Shown here: piece by piece, positions 26,645-39,672 of the stretch
How positions within the stretch are numbered: the stretch's first letter is position 1
How the letters are laid out: each line of letters opens with the position of its first letter
NCBI RefSeq assembly: GCF_004341085.1
Contig: NZ_SLXW01000001.1
Location: forward strand, 372,001-436,000
Source of the DNA: Sphingomonas sp. PP-CE-1G-424
GTDB lineage: Bacteria > Pseudomonadota > Alphaproteobacteria > Sphingomonadales > Sphingomonadaceae
Length of the DNA stretch: 64,000 nucleotides
Direction of reading: 5' to 3'
Program-made: the position numbers and the translations under genes
Notes under the pieces: generated by a model
The model's input: the letters and a program-made list of their open reading frames with translations, nothing else
What the model was told of the DNA's origin: nothing
Databases searched by the model: none

Positions 26645-29419
26645 ATGCCCCATCTCTATCTCGTCGACGGCTCCGGCTATATCTTCCGCGCCTATCACCG
26701 GCTGCCGCCGCTCACCAACAAGCATGGCGAGCCGGTCGGCGCGGTGTATGGCTACACGACGATGCTGTGGAAGCTCGCCGACGAAGTCCACGCGGCCGAC
26801 GGCCCGACCCACATGGCGGTCATCCTCGACAAGTCGTCGAAGACCTTCCGCAACGATCTCTACGACAAGTACAAGGCGCAGCGTCCCCCGCCGCCCGAAG
26901 ATCTCGTCCCCCAGTTCCCGATGATCCGCGACGCCACGCGCGCGTTCAGTCTCCCCTGCATCGAGACCGAGGGACTCGAAGCCGACGACATCATAGCGTG
27001 TTACGCGAAGGCCGCGCTCGCCCAAGGCTGGGAAGTCACGATCGTCAGTTCCGACAAGGACCTGATGCAGCTGATCGAGCCCGGCCTCGACATGTACGAC
27101 ACGATGAACAATCGCCGGCTCGGCGCGGAGCATGTCGCGGAGAAATTCCACGGCGTCTCCCCCGCGCAGCTCGGCGACGTGCTCGCGCTGATGGGCGACA
27201 GCGTCGACAACGTGCCCGGCGTGCCCGGCGTCGGCCCCAAGACCGCGGCAAAGCTGATCCTCGAACACGGCGATCTCGAAGCCGTGCTCGCCGCTGCCGA
27301 CGGCATGAAGAAAGGCAAGCTGCGCGACAACCTGATCGAGCATGCCGAGATGGCGCGGCTGTCGAAGGTGCTCGTCACGCTCAAATGCGACGTCGCGCTG
27401 CCCGAACCGCTCGAAGACCTTGAACTCAAGGGCATCCCAGACGCGCCGTTGCGCGCGTTCCTCGAACACCACGGCTTCAAGTCGCTGATCGCGAAGCTTT
27501 CCGCGGTCGCCGAAGCCCCCGTCGCCGAACCGGCGAGCACAGCCGAGTTTGACGAGGACGAGCCCTGCAAGCACGACGACTACGAGACCGTCGTCGACGA
27601 AGCCGCACTCGATCGCTGGATCACCGTGGCGAAACACCAGGGCTGGATCGCGATCGACACCGAGACCACCGGCATCGACGCGACGCGCGCGGACCTCGTC
27701 GGCGTGAGCATGGCGCTGCATCCGAACCTCGCCTGCTACGTACCTATCGCGCATGGCGGGACGGACTTGCTCGCGGAAAACCCGGTCCAGCTCGATCGCG
27801 CGCTCGTGCTCGCGAAACTGAAGCCGTTGCTGGAAGATCCAAGCATCCTGAAAATCGGTCACAACCTCAAATACGACATGATCGTCCTTGGCCGCGCCTA
27901 TGCGTCGACCGGCGGCGTGCAGATCGCGCCATTCGACGACACGATCGTGATGAGCTTCGATCTCGACGCCGGGTTGCACGGCCACGGCATGGACGAACTC
28001 GCCGCCACGCATCTCTCGCACAGCTGCATCGCATTCAAGGACGTCGTCGGCACCGGCAAGACGCAGCGCACCTTCAACGAAATCGACCTCAAGGCCGCCA
28101 CGCGCTACGCCGCCGAGGATGCCGACGTGACGCTCCGCCTCTGGCGCCGGTTCAAGCGCCGCCTACCCGCGGAGGGCTCGACTCGCGTCTACGAGATGGT
28201 CGACCGCCCGCTCGTCCCCGTCATCGCGCAGATGGAGATGCACGGGATCAAGGTCGACGCCGCCAAACTGTCGAAGCTCTCGACCGAGTTCGCCGGCCAG
28301 ATGGCGAGCCTGGAGACCGAAATCCACGCGCTCGCCGGCGTGCCCTTCACGATCGGCAGCCCCAAGCAACTGGGCGACGTGCTGTTCGAGAAGATGGGCA
28401 TCAAGGGCGGCCGAAAGGGCAAGTCCGGCGTCTATTCGACCGACGTCAACGAACTCGAACGGATCGCGGCGGACAAGGATTCGCCCGGCGCGGTGATCGC
28501 CCGGAAGGTGCTCGACTGGCGCCAGTTGTCGAAGCTGAAATCGACCTACACCGACGCGTTGCAGGCGCAGATCAACCCGGCGACGGGCCGCGTCCACACG
28601 TCCTACTCGCTGACCGGCGCGCAGACCGGCCGGCTGTCGTCGACCGATCCGAACCTCCAGAACATCCCGATCCGCACCGAGATCGGCCGCCAGATCCGCG
28701 ACGCGTTCGTGGCCGAGCCCGGCAACGTCATCCTGGCCGCCGATTACTCGCAGATCGAGCTACGGCTGGCCGCGCACATGGCCAACGTCCCGGCGCTGAA
28801 GGCCGCGTTCGCGAACGGCGACGACATCCACAGCCTCACAGCGCAGGAACTGTTCGGCGAGGTCAACCGCGACACCCGCGGCCGCGCGAAGACGATCAAC
28901 TTCGCGATCCTCTACGGCATCTCGCGCTGGGGTCTCGCCGGTCGCCTCGACGTTTCGGCGGAAGAGGCTCAAGCGATGATCGACCGCTATTTCGACCGCT
29001 TCCCCGGCATCTCGAACTACATCGTCGAGACGACGGAGAGCGTGCGCGCGAGCGGCTACACGACCACGTTGTTCGGGAGAAAAACCCACTTCCCGAGGAT
29101 TCGCTCGAAGATCCAGCACGAACGCCAAGGCGCCGAACGCGCCGCGATCAACGCCCCCATCCAGGGGACGAGCGCCGACATCATCAAGCGCGCGATGGTC
29201 CGCATGGGGCCGGCGTTGCTCGAAGCGGGTCTGCCCAATGTCCGCATGCTGCTTCAGGTCCACGACGAACTCGTGTTCGAACTGCCGGAAGGTGACGTCG
29301 CCGCGGCCAAGCCCGTGATCGAGCAGGTCATGGCCAATGCGGCACTCCCCGCGGTCACCCTCGACGTGCCGCTGGGCATCGAGATCGGCACCGGCCTTAG
29401 CTGGGGAGCGGCACATTGA
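26645..29419 (+). CDS. polA: DNA polymerase I
   Basis: Pol I fills gaps in repair and removes RNA primers. The 924-residue protein has all three domains: the 5'-3' exonuclease (LVDGSGYIFRAYHRLPPL at the start, GDSVDNVPGVPGVGPKTA for the helix-hairpin-helix), an intact 3'-5' proofreading domain (Asp338 and Glu340 in IDTETTG, then NLKYDMIVL and YAAEDADV), and the polymerase (Asp700 in DYSQIELRLAAHM, the finger helix TINFAILYG, Asp874 and Glu875 in QVHDELVFE). ATG 26645 gives the canonical N-terminus; the frame extends 12 codons upstream without a ribosome site. Confidence 0.96.
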   Translation: MPHLYLVDGSGYIFRAYHRLPPLTNKHGEPVGAVYGYTTMLWKLADEVHAADGPTHMAVILDKSSKTFRNDLYDKYKAQRPPPPEDLVPQFPMIRDATRAFSLPCIETEGLEADDIIACYAKAALAQGWEVTIVSSDKDLMQLIEPGLDMYDTMNNRRLGAEHVAEKFHGVSPAQLGDVLALMGDSVDNVPGVPGVGPKTAAKLILEHGDLEAVLAAADGMKKGKLRDNLIEHAEMARLSKVLVTLKCDVALPEPLEDLELKGIPDAPLRAFLEHHGFKSLIAKLSAVAEAPVAEPASTAEFDEDEPCKHDDYETVVDEAALDRWITVAKHQGWIAIDTETTGIDATRADLVGVSMALHPNLACYVPIAHGGTDLLAENPVQLDRALVLAKLKPLLEDPSILKIGHNLKYDMIVLGRAYASTGGVQIAPFDDTIVMSFDLDAGLHGHGMDELAATHLSHSCIAFKDVVGTGKTQRTFNEIDLKAATRYAAEDADVTLRLWRRFKRRLPAEGSTRVYEMVDRPLVPVIAQMEMHGIKVDAAKLSKLSTEFAGQMASLETEIHALAGVPFTIGSPKQLGDVLFEKMGIKGGRKGKSGVYSTDVNELERIAADKDSPGAVIARKVLDWRQLSKLKSTYTDALQAQINPATGRVHTSYSLTGAQTGRLSSTDPNLQNIPIRTEIGRQIRDAFVAEPGNVILAADYSQIELRLAAHMANVPALKAAFANGDDIHSLTAQELFGEVNRDTRGRAKTINFAILYGISRWGLAGRLDVSAEEAQAMIDRYFDRFPGISNYIVETTESVRASGYTTTLFGRKTHFPRIRSKIQHERQGAERAAINAPIQGTSADIIKRAMVRMGPALLEAGLPNVRMLLQVHDELVFELPEGDVAAAKPVIEQVMANAALPAVTLDVPLGIEIGTGLSWGAAH

Positions 29420-29537
29420 ACGCGCAGGGCGGCAGCCGGCCATGTCCGGCTGACTCGCACAAGCGCGGCCGGCGGAGCGTTCGCTCCGACCGACGACGCG
29501 GCTTTGCCGCGGCGCGACCCACGAATGGCGCAGCAGC

Positions 29538-31055
29538 GTGACCGAGGCCACGCAGGATATCGACACGCTCGCCAAGGGTGGTCGGACCAACATCGCCGGC
29601 TTCGTCCTCCGCCTCGCCGCGCGCATCCCGTTCCTGTTCATCGCTGGCCGCATTTACGGCCCTGACCTCGTCGGTCGCTTCGCGATCGCGGTCGTGGTCG
29701 TCGAACTCGCCGCCTTGCTGGCAACGCTCGGCCTCAAACGCGGGCTCGCGCACGCCCTCAGCAGCGCCGATCGCCCCCACGCCAACGTCGTCTGGGACGC
29801 CATGGCGGTCGCCTTCGTCGCCTCGCTCATCGCCAGCGCAGTCCTCTGTACGTTCCCGCAGATCATGTATCCGAACAGCGCGATCACCGGGCTCGACCGG
29901 TTCCTGCCGCTGATCATCGTCGCGATCGCCTGGTCCGACGTCAGCCTCGCAGCACTTGCGTACAGGCTGAACGTCAAGGCCGCCGTCACCGCGCGCGCCG
30001 TCGTCGAGCCCTGGACGATCTCGATCGCCGCCTGGGCATTCTCCTATTTCACGATCCGCGACGGCCTGGTCCTCAGCTACGTCGCGTCGATGACCGCAGC
30101 GCTGATCGCCAGCCTCGTGCCGTTCCTGCGCAGCTACGGCGTGCCGCGGGGTTGGAAACCCCAGCTCCGTCCATTGTACGCGCTCGCCCGCGCCAATGTG
30201 CCGCTCGCCGGCGCAGACATCCTCGAATGGGGCAGCCGCAACGTCGACCGCTTCATCCTCGGCGTGATGTTCGAGCCGAAGATCGTCGGCATCTATTACA
30301 TGGCGCAACAGGTCGCGTCCCTGCCGCAGAAGCTCAAGACCAGCTTCGATCCGATCCTCGGCCCCGTCATCACCCACAGCCTCGCAATCAACGACCGCGC
30401 AGCAATCGCCAACCAGGTCCGCCAGGTCGCGTTCTGGATCATGGCCGCGCAAGGCGGGCTCGCGCTGATGGGCTCGATTCCCGGTGAAGCGGTGATGGGC
30501 GTGGTCGGTCCGCAGTTCGTCGCCGGCACCGCCGCGCTCGCGTTCCTGCTCACCGCCGAAGTGCTCGCCTCGACCGGCGCGGTCAGCGAATCCGCGCTCG
30601 TCTACATCGCCCGCCACCGCAACCTGATGATCTCCGCGGCGATGCTCGCGTTCCAGGTCGGCCTGAGCTTCGCACTGATCTTCACGATCCGAGCGCTGGG
30701 CTATCCGGTCAATTACCAGGCGGCCGGCCCGGCGATCGCGCTGATGCTGTCGGTAGGCCTAACTTCGATCATCAAGTCGAAGCTGCTCGGCCATCTCCTC
30801 GGCGCGAACGTGTCGCCGTGGCGCTGGCCGCTGGTATGGGCTGCGCTCGCCGCGATCGTCGTCGGGGCCGGGTTCACCGCACTCCCCAAGCGTTACGAAT
30901 GGGTCGAACTCGCGGTCGGCGAACCCGCGATTGCCGCGACCTATCTCTACATCCTGTGGCGATACGCGTTCGGCCCCGCCGACCGCGCGCTGTTCGCCAA
31001 GAAGCCGAAGGCCGAAGATCCGAGCCTCCCCAACGCCGGTGCGCCCGTCGCCTAG
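29538..31055 (+). CDS. Polysaccharide flippase / lipopolysaccharide biosynthesis membrane protein
   Basis: A 505-residue membrane protein with about 12-14 hydrophobic segments and the pattern of Wzx-like flippases of the MATE/MOP superfamily ([20 protein letters not shown] near the N-terminus, [20 protein letters not shown] mid-protein). It probably moves lipid-linked glycans across the inner membrane. No glycosyltransferases flank it, so its pathway is unknown. The start is GTG 29538; an ATG at 29525 is out of frame. The stop overlaps that of converging mntH within the sequence CTAG. Confidence 0.8.
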   Translation: MTEATQDIDTLAKGGRTNIAGFVLRLAARIPFLFIAGRIYGPDLVGRFAIAVVVVELAALLATLGLKRGLAHALSSADRPHANVVWDAMAVAFVASLIASAVLCTFPQIMYPNSAITGLDRFLPLIIVAIAWSDVSLAALAYRLNVKAAVTARAVVEPWTISIAAWAFSYFTIRDGLVLSYVASMTAALIASLVPFLRSYGVPRGWKPQLRPLYALARANVPLAGADILEWGSRNVDRFILGVMFEPKIVGIYYMAQQVASLPQKLKTSFDPILGPVITHSLAINDRAAIANQVRQVAFWIMAAQGGLALMGSIPGEAVMGVVGPQFVAGTAALAFLLTAEVLASTGAVSESALVYIARHRNLMISAAMLAFQVGLSFALIFTIRALGYPVNYQAAGPAIALMLSVGLTSIIKSKLLGHLLGANVSPWRWPLVWAALAAIVVGAGFTALPKRYEWVELAVGEPAIAATYLYILWRYAFGPADRALFAKKPKAEDPSLPNAGAPVA

Positions 31056-32368
31056 AGCATCCCGTAGAGCAGCGTGCCGTTCAGCCCGATGATCACTGCG
31101 GCGATCACCCAGGCGAGGATCTTCAACCAAGCCGGGCTGACCAAATCACCCATGATCGTGCGGTCGCCGGTGAACTTCACCAGCGGCACGACCGCGAACG
31201 GGAGCTGCAGGCTGAGCACGACCTGGCTCAGCACCAGCAGTTTCGTCGCGCCCGCATCGCCCGACGCACCGACCACGAACACCGCGGGCACGATCGCGAG
31301 CAACCGCGTCACCAGCCGCCGCGCCCAGACCGGCATGCGCAGGTTGAGGAACCCCTCCATCACGATCTGACCGGCGAGCGTGCCCGTCACCGTGGAGTTC
31401 TGGCCCGACGCCAGCAGCGCGACCGCGAACAACACGCTCGCCGCGCCCATCCCGAGCATCGGCGCGAGCAACTGATACGCCTGGTCGATCTCGGCGACGT
31501 CGGTCCGGCCGGCGACGTGGAAGGTCGCCGCCGCGAGGATCAGGATCGCCGCGTTGATGAAGAACGCCAGCCCCAGCGCGACCGTGCCGTCGATCGTCGC
31601 CATCGTGATCGCGTCGCGCTTGCCCGCGGTATCCTTGGCGAAGGCGCGCGTCTGGACGATCGACGAATGGAGGTACAGGTTGTGCGGCATCACGGTCGCC
31701 CCGAGGATGCCGATCGCGATGTAGAGCATCGCCGGGTTCGTCACGATCTGCGTCGTCGGGACGAGCCCGCCGAGCACGCCCGCCCATTCGGGCCGCGCGA
31801 GGAACAGCTCGAAGATGAAGCAGCCGGCGATGATCACGAGCAAGGCGACGACGAACGCCTCCAGCTTGCGGAACCCGAAGCGTTGCAGCGCGAGGATCAG
31901 GAACACGTCCAGCGCGGTGAGGACGACGCCGTAGACCAGTGGCAAGCCGAACAGCAGCTTTAGCGCGATCGCGGTGCCAAGCACTTCGGCGAGATCGCAG
32001 GCAATGATCGCGATCTCGCAGAGAAACCAGAGCGCGACCGAGACCGGCTTCGAATAATGCGCACGGCAGGCCTGGGCGAGGTCGAGCCCGGCGACGATGC
32101 CGAGGCGTGCGGAGAGCGCTTGCAGGACCATCGCCATGAGGTTCGACAGCAGTACGACCGACAGCAACGTGTAACCAAATGCCGAGCCGCCGGCGATGTC
32201 GGTCGCCCAGTTGCCGGGGTCCATATAGCCGACTGCGACGAGGTAGCCGGGGCCCACGAACGCAAACAAGCGGCGCCAGAAGGACGCGCCTTCGGGGACG
32301 GCGACGGTCCGGTGGCTCTCGGCGAGCGAATTAGCGAAGTCGGACGCGGGGAGATTGGGGGCTGACAT
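31052..32368 (-). CDS. mntH: NRAMP-family Mn2+/metal:H+ symporter
   Basis: MntH imports Mn2+ (and often Fe2+) with protons. The 438-residue protein has 11 hydrophobic segments, the helix 1 motif [10 protein letters not shown] with the metal-binding Asp and Asn, and the helix 6 motif [13 protein letters not shown] with the Met-Pro-His. ATG 32368 ([11 protein letters not shown]) gives normal length; the longer frame runs into a repeat. A GCAATTGC palindrome about 125 bp upstream could be a metal-regulator site, but this is not certain. The gene overlaps the flippase gene by 4 bp at the 3' ends. Confidence 0.92.
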   Translation of the reverse strand: MSAPNLPASDFANSLAESHRTVAVPEGASFWRRLFAFVGPGYLVAVGYMDPGNWATDIAGGSAFGYTLLSVVLLSNLMAMVLQALSARLGIVAGLDLAQACRAHYSKPVSVALWFLCEIAIIACDLAEVLGTAIALKLLFGLPLVYGVVLTALDVFLILALQRFGFRKLEAFVVALLVIIAGCFIFELFLARPEWAGVLGGLVPTTQIVTNPAMLYIAIGILGATVMPHNLYLHSSIVQTRAFAKDTAGKRDAITMATIDGTVALGLAFFINAAILILAAATFHVAGRTDVAEIDQAYQLLAPMLGMGAASVLFAVALLASGQNSTVTGTLAGQIVMEGFLNLRMPVWARRLVTRLLAIVPAVFVVGASGDAGATKLLVLSQVVLSLQLPFAVVPLVKFTGDRTIMGDLVSPAWLKILAWVIAAVIIGLNGTLLYGML

Positions 32369-32687
32369 CGGGGGCTGCTTTGCCGGAACGAGGGAAAGGG
32401 GACAAGGCGTGGCTGGCGCGTCGGATGACAACGCGTTCACCTCCGTCCCGTCACTCCAGCGACAACTGGGGCATTCCGGTTGGCGAGTGTCGCAATTGCA
32501 TTGAGAGATGCCGGCTTTCGCCGGGCCGACGTGTGCGGGTGTATGTAAGGAATATATGGGAAGCGTCTCCCCTCCCTGAAAGGGAGGGGTTGGGGGTGGG
32601 TCGGCCCGCTCGAGCCACCACCGTCCAAACATGCGGAAACCGACCCACCCCCGCCCTCCCTTCCCTTCCAGGGAGGGGAGAAGGAGG
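32369..32687. other. 319-bp region upstream of mntH with repeat D
   Basis: About 200 bp of upstream sequence for mntH, including GCAATTGC at 32492-32499, then inverted repeat D at 32566-32684, which reaches the stop codon of the glycosylase gene. No coding frame is supported. Confidence 0.5.
32566..32684. repeat. Inverted-repeat element, family D
   Basis: TCTCCCCTCCCTGAAAGGGA and GGGGGTGGGTCGG on the left pair with CCGACCCACCCCC and CCAGGGAGGGGAGA on the right, around a 35-bp centre with CGAGCCACCACCGTCC. It lies 3 bp from the stop codon of the DNA glycosylase gene and is probably transcribed as its 3' hairpin. Confidence 0.75.
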
Positions 32688-33311
32688 TCAGATGACCTTC
32701 ATGTCCGCCTGATAATGATGCCACGCGAAGATCGCCGCCGCGCCGCGGTGCGGGCGCCAGGCCTCCGCCACTTCGCGCGTCAGTTTCTCGCTTGGGCGCG
32801 TCTCGTGGCCCAGTATCCGCCCGACCTCGATCTGGATCGCGAGGTCGCCCGCGGGCCAGATGTCGGTGCGGCCTTCCGCGAACAGTAGGTAGATTTCCGC
32901 CGACCAGCGGCCGATGCCCTTCACGCGGACCAAAGCGGCGATCGCCTCCTCGTCGTCCTCGGGCAGGTTGGTGAGATCAAGCCGGCCGCTCGTCACCTCG
33001 TCGGCGAGGCTGCGTGCATAGCCGAGTTTCTGGCGGGAGAGGCCTGCGCTCTTCAACAACTCGTCGCTGGCGGCGGCAATCTTCGCCGGATCGCCCGCGC
33101 CGCCGATCACCGCGTCGAGCTTGTTCCACACCGCAGCGGCCGAGGCGACGCTCACCTGCTGGCCGACGATCGTGCGCAGCAACGTCGCAAACCCGCGCTC
33201 GCTGATCCGCGGCGCGGGGTGGCCGGCATTGCTGACCGCGACCGCGAACGCCGGCTCGATTTCGCACAACGCCGCCATCGCGGTTTCGAGTTGTTCTGCG
33301 CTCAGGCCCAT
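32688..33311 (-). CDS. DNA-3-methyladenine glycosylase (AlkA-like, HhH-GPD)
   Basis: A 207-residue base-excision repair enzyme. It has [19 protein letters not shown], the helix-hairpin-helix [17 protein letters not shown], and catalytic Asp156 in the WPAGDLAIQ segment, as in AlkA-type glycosylases. It removes alkylated bases such as 3-methyladenine. It lacks the N-terminal TBP-like domain of E. coli AlkA, as many relatives do. I start at ATG 33311. The gene is divergent from the ferredoxin gene. Confidence 0.9.
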   Translation of the reverse strand: MGLSAEQLETAMAALCEIEPAFAVAVSNAGHPAPRISERGFATLLRTIVGQQVSVASAAAVWNKLDAVIGGAGDPAKIAAASDELLKSAGLSRQKLGYARSLADEVTSGRLDLTNLPEDDEEAIAALVRVKGIGRWSAEIYLLFAEGRTDIWPAGDLAIQIEVGRILGHETRPSEKLTREVAEAWRPHRGAAAIFAWHHYQADMKVI

Positions 33312-33371
33312 GATGCTTGATCCCTGGCTCGCGCAACGGCATGAACGCACGAAGATTTTTCGGAGAATGAC

Positions 33372-33689
33372 ATGCCCAAGCTTATCGTCGTGACGCGCGA
33401 AGGGGAAGAACGCGAGATCATCGGCGAGGCGGGCCTTTCGGTGATGGAAGTCATCCGCGACGCCGGGATCGACGAGATCCTGGCGCTGTGCGGCGGCTGT
33501 TGCTCGTGCGCCACCTGCCACGTCCATGTCGACCCGGACTTTGCGGGCAAACTCAAGCCGATGGGGCCGGACGAGGATGATTTGCTCGATTCGACGAGTG
33601 ATCGCGATGAGTTTTCGCGCCTGTCGTGCCAGATCGAACTGACCGAAGGGTTGGATGGCTTGAAGGTCCGGATCGCCGAAGAGGACTGA
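33372..33689 (+). CDS. 2Fe-2S ferredoxin (adrenodoxin type)
   Basis: A 105-residue electron carrier. The cluster ligands are Cys40, Cys46, Cys49 and Cys86 in the pattern C-x5-C-x2-C-x36-C ([17 protein letters not shown] and SRLSCQIEL). Two additional Cys (43, 44) are present in the loop. Its redox partner is unknown; cytochrome P450 or oxygenase systems are common. A GGAG ribosome site precedes the ATG. Confidence 0.92.
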   Translation: MPKLIVVTREGEEREIIGEAGLSVMEVIRDAGIDEILALCGGCCSCATCHVHVDPDFAGKLKPMGPDEDDLLDSTSDRDEFSRLSCQIELTEGLDGLKVRIAEED

Positions 33690-33697
33690 TTTCCCGG

Positions 33698-33846
33698 TCC
33701 CTCGCCCCTTTGGGGAGAGGGAGGGAGGAGCCGTAGGCGACGGAAGGGAGAGGGGAATGAGGCTCGGGACGGTGGATACCAACGCCCCTCTCCCTTCCCA
33801 CCGCAAGGGCGGCGGGCCCCTTCCCTCTCCCCGTAGGGGCGAGGGA
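33698..33846. repeat. Inverted-repeat element, family E
   Basis: The ends TCCCTCGCCCC and GGGGCGAGGGA are perfect complements; inner segments (GGGGAGAGGGA with TCCCTCTCCCC, GGGAGAGGGG with CCCCTCTCCC) also pair. It fills the 164-bp gap between the converging ferredoxin and rlmB genes and could end transcription in both directions. Confidence 0.8.
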
Positions 33847-33853
33847 GTTCAGG

Positions 33854-34597
33854 TCACCGCGTGGTGATGGCGTAGAGCGCGATCGCCGCGGCGTTCGACA
33901 CGTTCAGGCTCTCCACCTTCTCCGAGATCGGCAGTTTCGCCAGCTCGTCGCAATGCTGCTCGGTATTCTGCCGCATGCCCTCGCCCTCGGCGCCGAGCAC
34001 GATCGCGATCCGCTGCGTGCCCATCGCTTCCGACAGCGTCTGCGTCGCGTGGCCGGTCAGCCCGATCCGCCAGAACCCCGCCGCCGCAATCTCTTCCAGA
34101 GCGCGCGCCAGGTTCACGACCCGGATCCAAGGCACCGACTCAAGCGCACCCGAAGCAGCCCGCGCGATCGTCCCCGATTCCGGCGGCGCGTTGCGATCCG
34201 GCGTGATGATCCCCAGCGCATCGAACGCCGCCGCCGAGCGCAGAATCGCGCCGACGTTATGCGGATCGGTCACGCCGTCGAGGATCACCAGCGGGCGATT
34301 GTCGTCCTTGCCGTGCTCGAGCAGGTCGGCGAGCCACATATCCTCGAGCGGCTCGACCTCGATCACCACGCCCTGGTGCGGCGCGTCGCCCGGCACCAGC
34401 CGCGCCAGATCCATCGCCTCGGCATAGGTCACCGGCACGTCGGCGGGCAGGTCGAACCCGGCCAGCGCCTCGCGCGTGCCGAGGATTTTGCGCACCGTGC
34501 GCTCCGGATTGGCGAGCGCAGCGCCCACCGCGTGCTTGCCCCAGAAGCGGGGGCGGCCTGCCGGTGCCTTGCTCGGCCTGTGTCCCTTGCGTGCCAT
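33854..34597 (-). CDS. rlmB: 23S rRNA 2'-O-methyltransferase (RlmB/TrmH family)
   Basis: A SpoU-class enzyme of 247 residues that probably methylates the ribose of a 23S rRNA guanosine using S-adenosylmethionine. It has an N-terminal L30e-like substrate-binding part (RFWGKHAVGAALANPERTV) and the knotted catalytic domain with motif 1 DGVTDPHNVGAILRSA, motif 2 IVLGAEGEGM and motif 3 ESLNVSNAAAIALY. The basic first 15 residues (ARKGHRPSK) may contact RNA. It is divergent from the downstream tRNA-Tyr gene. Confidence 0.92.
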   Translation of the reverse strand: MARKGHRPSKAPAGRPRFWGKHAVGAALANPERTVRKILGTREALAGFDLPADVPVTYAEAMDLARLVPGDAPHQGVVIEVEPLEDMWLADLLEHGKDDNRPLVILDGVTDPHNVGAILRSAAAFDALGIITPDRNAPPESGTIARAASGALESVPWIRVVNLARALEEIAAAGFWRIGLTGHATQTLSEAMGTQRIAIVLGAEGEGMRQNTEQHCDELAKLPISEKVESLNVSNAAAIALYAITTR

Positions 34598-34758
34598 ATT
34601 CGCTCTCTATCGTGTCTGTGTATGCGGCGTCCTTGTCGGCATTCCGCTCCCGCGGCAACTATGAACCACGAAACTTCGCAAAACCTGCGTTGACACACCG
34701 AGCGCGCTTCGCCATTGAGCCGCCTCGCTTGAAAGAGCGGCGCTTGCAAAAGCGGCCT

Positions 34759-34845
34759 GGACAGGTGGCCGAGTGGTTAAAGGCAGCAGACTGTAAATCT
34801 GCCGGAGTTTCTCCTACGTAGGTTCGAACCCTACCCTGTCCACCA
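34759..34845 (+). tRNA. tRNA-Tyr (GTA)
   Basis: The acceptor arms GGACAGG and CCTGTCC pair, with discriminator A and a genome-encoded CCA (34843-34845). The anticodon loop CTGTAAA in stem GCAGA/TCTGC carries GTA at 34793-34795. There is a long variable arm (GGAGTTTCTCC), as expected for a type II tRNA, and the T loop is GTTCGAA. All features fit tyrosine tRNA. Confidence 0.96.
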
Positions 34846-34984
34846 CCGCCCCAGCGCGGTGATGGATCATCCCAAATCAAAGCATTGATCGGCAACATTC
34901 TTTTCCACCTCGGAAAGGAAGTCCGCGTGACATCGGCTCGCGGACGGCTAGGATCGCCGCGACCGTAACGATTTCGGAAACCGC

Positions 34985-37422
<2,438 letters not shown>

Positions 37423-37426
<4 letters not shown>

Positions 37427-39585
37427 AGCCACCCGAAGGCGCCATCGTTGCCCTCCTCGAAGGGCGTCACGACGATCCGTTCTCGCTGCTCGGCGTCCAC
37501 AGCGGCCCGACCGGCGTGTTCGCACGCGTCTGGCTGCCGGGCGCGGACACGGCGGAGGCGCACGCGCTCGACGGCACCGCGCTCGGCACCCTCCCCCGCA
37601 TCGACGATCGCGGCCTGTTCGAGGGCCCGATCGACGGCACGCAACAGCCGGTGAAATACCATGCGGAGGCCGGTGACACGTCGTGGTGGGTCACCGACCC
37701 CTACAGCTTCGGGCCCGTACTCGGCCCGATCGACGACCTGCTCATGGCGGAGGGCACGCACCGCCGTCTCCACGACAAGATGGGCGCGCACCTCATCGAG
37801 CATGAGGGCGCGCACGGCGTCCACTTCGCGCTCTGGGCCCCCAACGCGCGGCGCGTGTCGGTGGTCGGCGACTTCAACGACTGGGACGGCCGCCGCCACG
37901 CGATGCGCAGGCGCGGCGACGTCGGCGTGTGGGAGATCTTCATCCCCGACATCGCCGAATATCGCGCGTACAAGTTCGAGATCGTCGGTCCCGACGGCCA
38001 GTTGCAGCCGCTCAAGGCCGACCCGTTCGCGTTCGCATCCGAACTCCGACCCGCCAACGCCTCGATCACGCGAAAACTCGCGCACGACTGGGCCGACACC
38101 GATCACCGCAAGCATTGGGCCTCGGTCGATCCGCGCCGCGTGCCGATCAGCATCTATGAGGTCCACGCCGGATCGTGGGACCGCGACGCCGACGGCTGGT
38201 TCCTGACCTGGGACGCGCTCGCGGATCGCCTGATCCCGTACGTGGTCGAGATGGGCTTCACGCACATCGAATTCCTGCCGATCAGTGAACACCCGTACGA
38301 CCCGAGCTGGGGCTACCAGACCACCGGTCTCTACGCGCCGTCCGCGCGCTTCGGCGACGTCGATGGCTTCGCGCGGTTCGTCGATGGCGCGCATCTCGCC
38401 GGGATCGGCGTGCTGCTCGATTGGGTCCCCGCGCATTTCCCGACCGACGCATTCGGGCTGGCGAAGTTCGACGGCACCGCGCTGTACGAACACGAGGACC
38501 CGCGGCTCGGCTTCCACCCCGACTGGAACACCGCGATCTACAATTTTGGTCGGCGGGAAGTGACGTCGTTCCTCGTCAACAACGCGCTGTTCTGGGCCGA
38601 GCGTTATCATATCGACGGGCTGCGCGTGGATGCGGTCGCGTCGATGCTGTACCGCGATTATTCGCGCAAGGCCGGCGAATGGATCCCCAACGATCAGGGC
38701 GGTCGCGAGAACTGGGAGGCCGTCGCTTTCTTGCGCGACATGAACCGCGAGATCTACGGCCAGCACCCCGGCGTCTTCACGATCGCCGAGGAATCGACCT
38801 CATGGCCGGGCGTCTCCGCGCCGGTGAGCGACGATGGCAAGAGCGGCGGCCTGGGGTTCGGGTTCAAGTGGAACATGGGCTTCATGCACGACACGCTCCA
38901 GTACATGGCGCGCGATCCGCTGCACCGGAAGCACCACCACGGCGAGATCAATTTCGGCCTCGTCTATGCGTTCAGCGAGAATTTCGTCCTGCCCTTGAGC
39001 CATGACGAAGTGGTCCACGGCAAGGGTTCGCTGCTGACCAAGATGCCCGGCGACGACTGGCAGCAATTCGCCAATTTGCGCGCCTATTACGCGTTCATGT
39101 GGGGCTATCCGGGCAAGAAGCTGCTCTTCATGGGGCAGGAATTCGCGCAACGCCGCGAATGGTCGGAAGCGCGTGCGCTCGACTGGGACTTGCGCAACGC
39201 GCGCAGCCACGAAGGCATCCGCAACCTCGTCCGCGACCTCAACACCGTCTACCGCGAGAAGCCGGCATTGCACGCGCGCGACTGCGAGGCGGAGGGGTTC
39301 GAATGGCTGATCGCCGACGACGCCGGCAATTCGGTGTTCGCGTGGTTGCGCAAGGCCCCCGGCGCGAAGCCGATCGCGATCGTCGCGAACATGACGCCGA
39401 TCGCCCGCGCGCCCTACCGCGTGCCGCTGCCGCTCGACGGCCGCTGGTGCGAGATCATCAACAGCGACGCGCACGACTATTGGGGCAGCGGCCTCGGCAA
39501 TCTCGGTGGCGTTGTTGCGAAGGACGGCGCGGCCTGGGTCACGCTGCCGCCGCTGGCGACGATCATGCTCGAATACGAAGGCTGA
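37423..39585 (+). CDS. glgB: 1,4-alpha-glucan branching enzyme
   Basis: GlgB makes the alpha-1,6 branches of glycogen. The 720-residue protein has an N-terminal CBM48-like domain (FALWAPNARRVSVVGDFNDWD), and a GH13 barrel with nucleophile Asp403 in IDGLRVDAVASML, acid Glu456 in IAEESTSWP and the third Asp in LSHDEVVHG. I start at GTG 37423, which overlaps the glgP stop (GTGA) and gives MKPPEGAIVALLEG, the usual N-terminal form; upstream codons lie within glgP. It is separated from glgC by 87 bp. Confidence 0.95.
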
Positions 39586-39672
39586 TCGAGTTCGAAGACC
39601 GATCCGGCGCAACGACGGAACAACCCGCGGGTGCCGGGAGGTTATACCACCGACGATTATGGAGAGATTACG

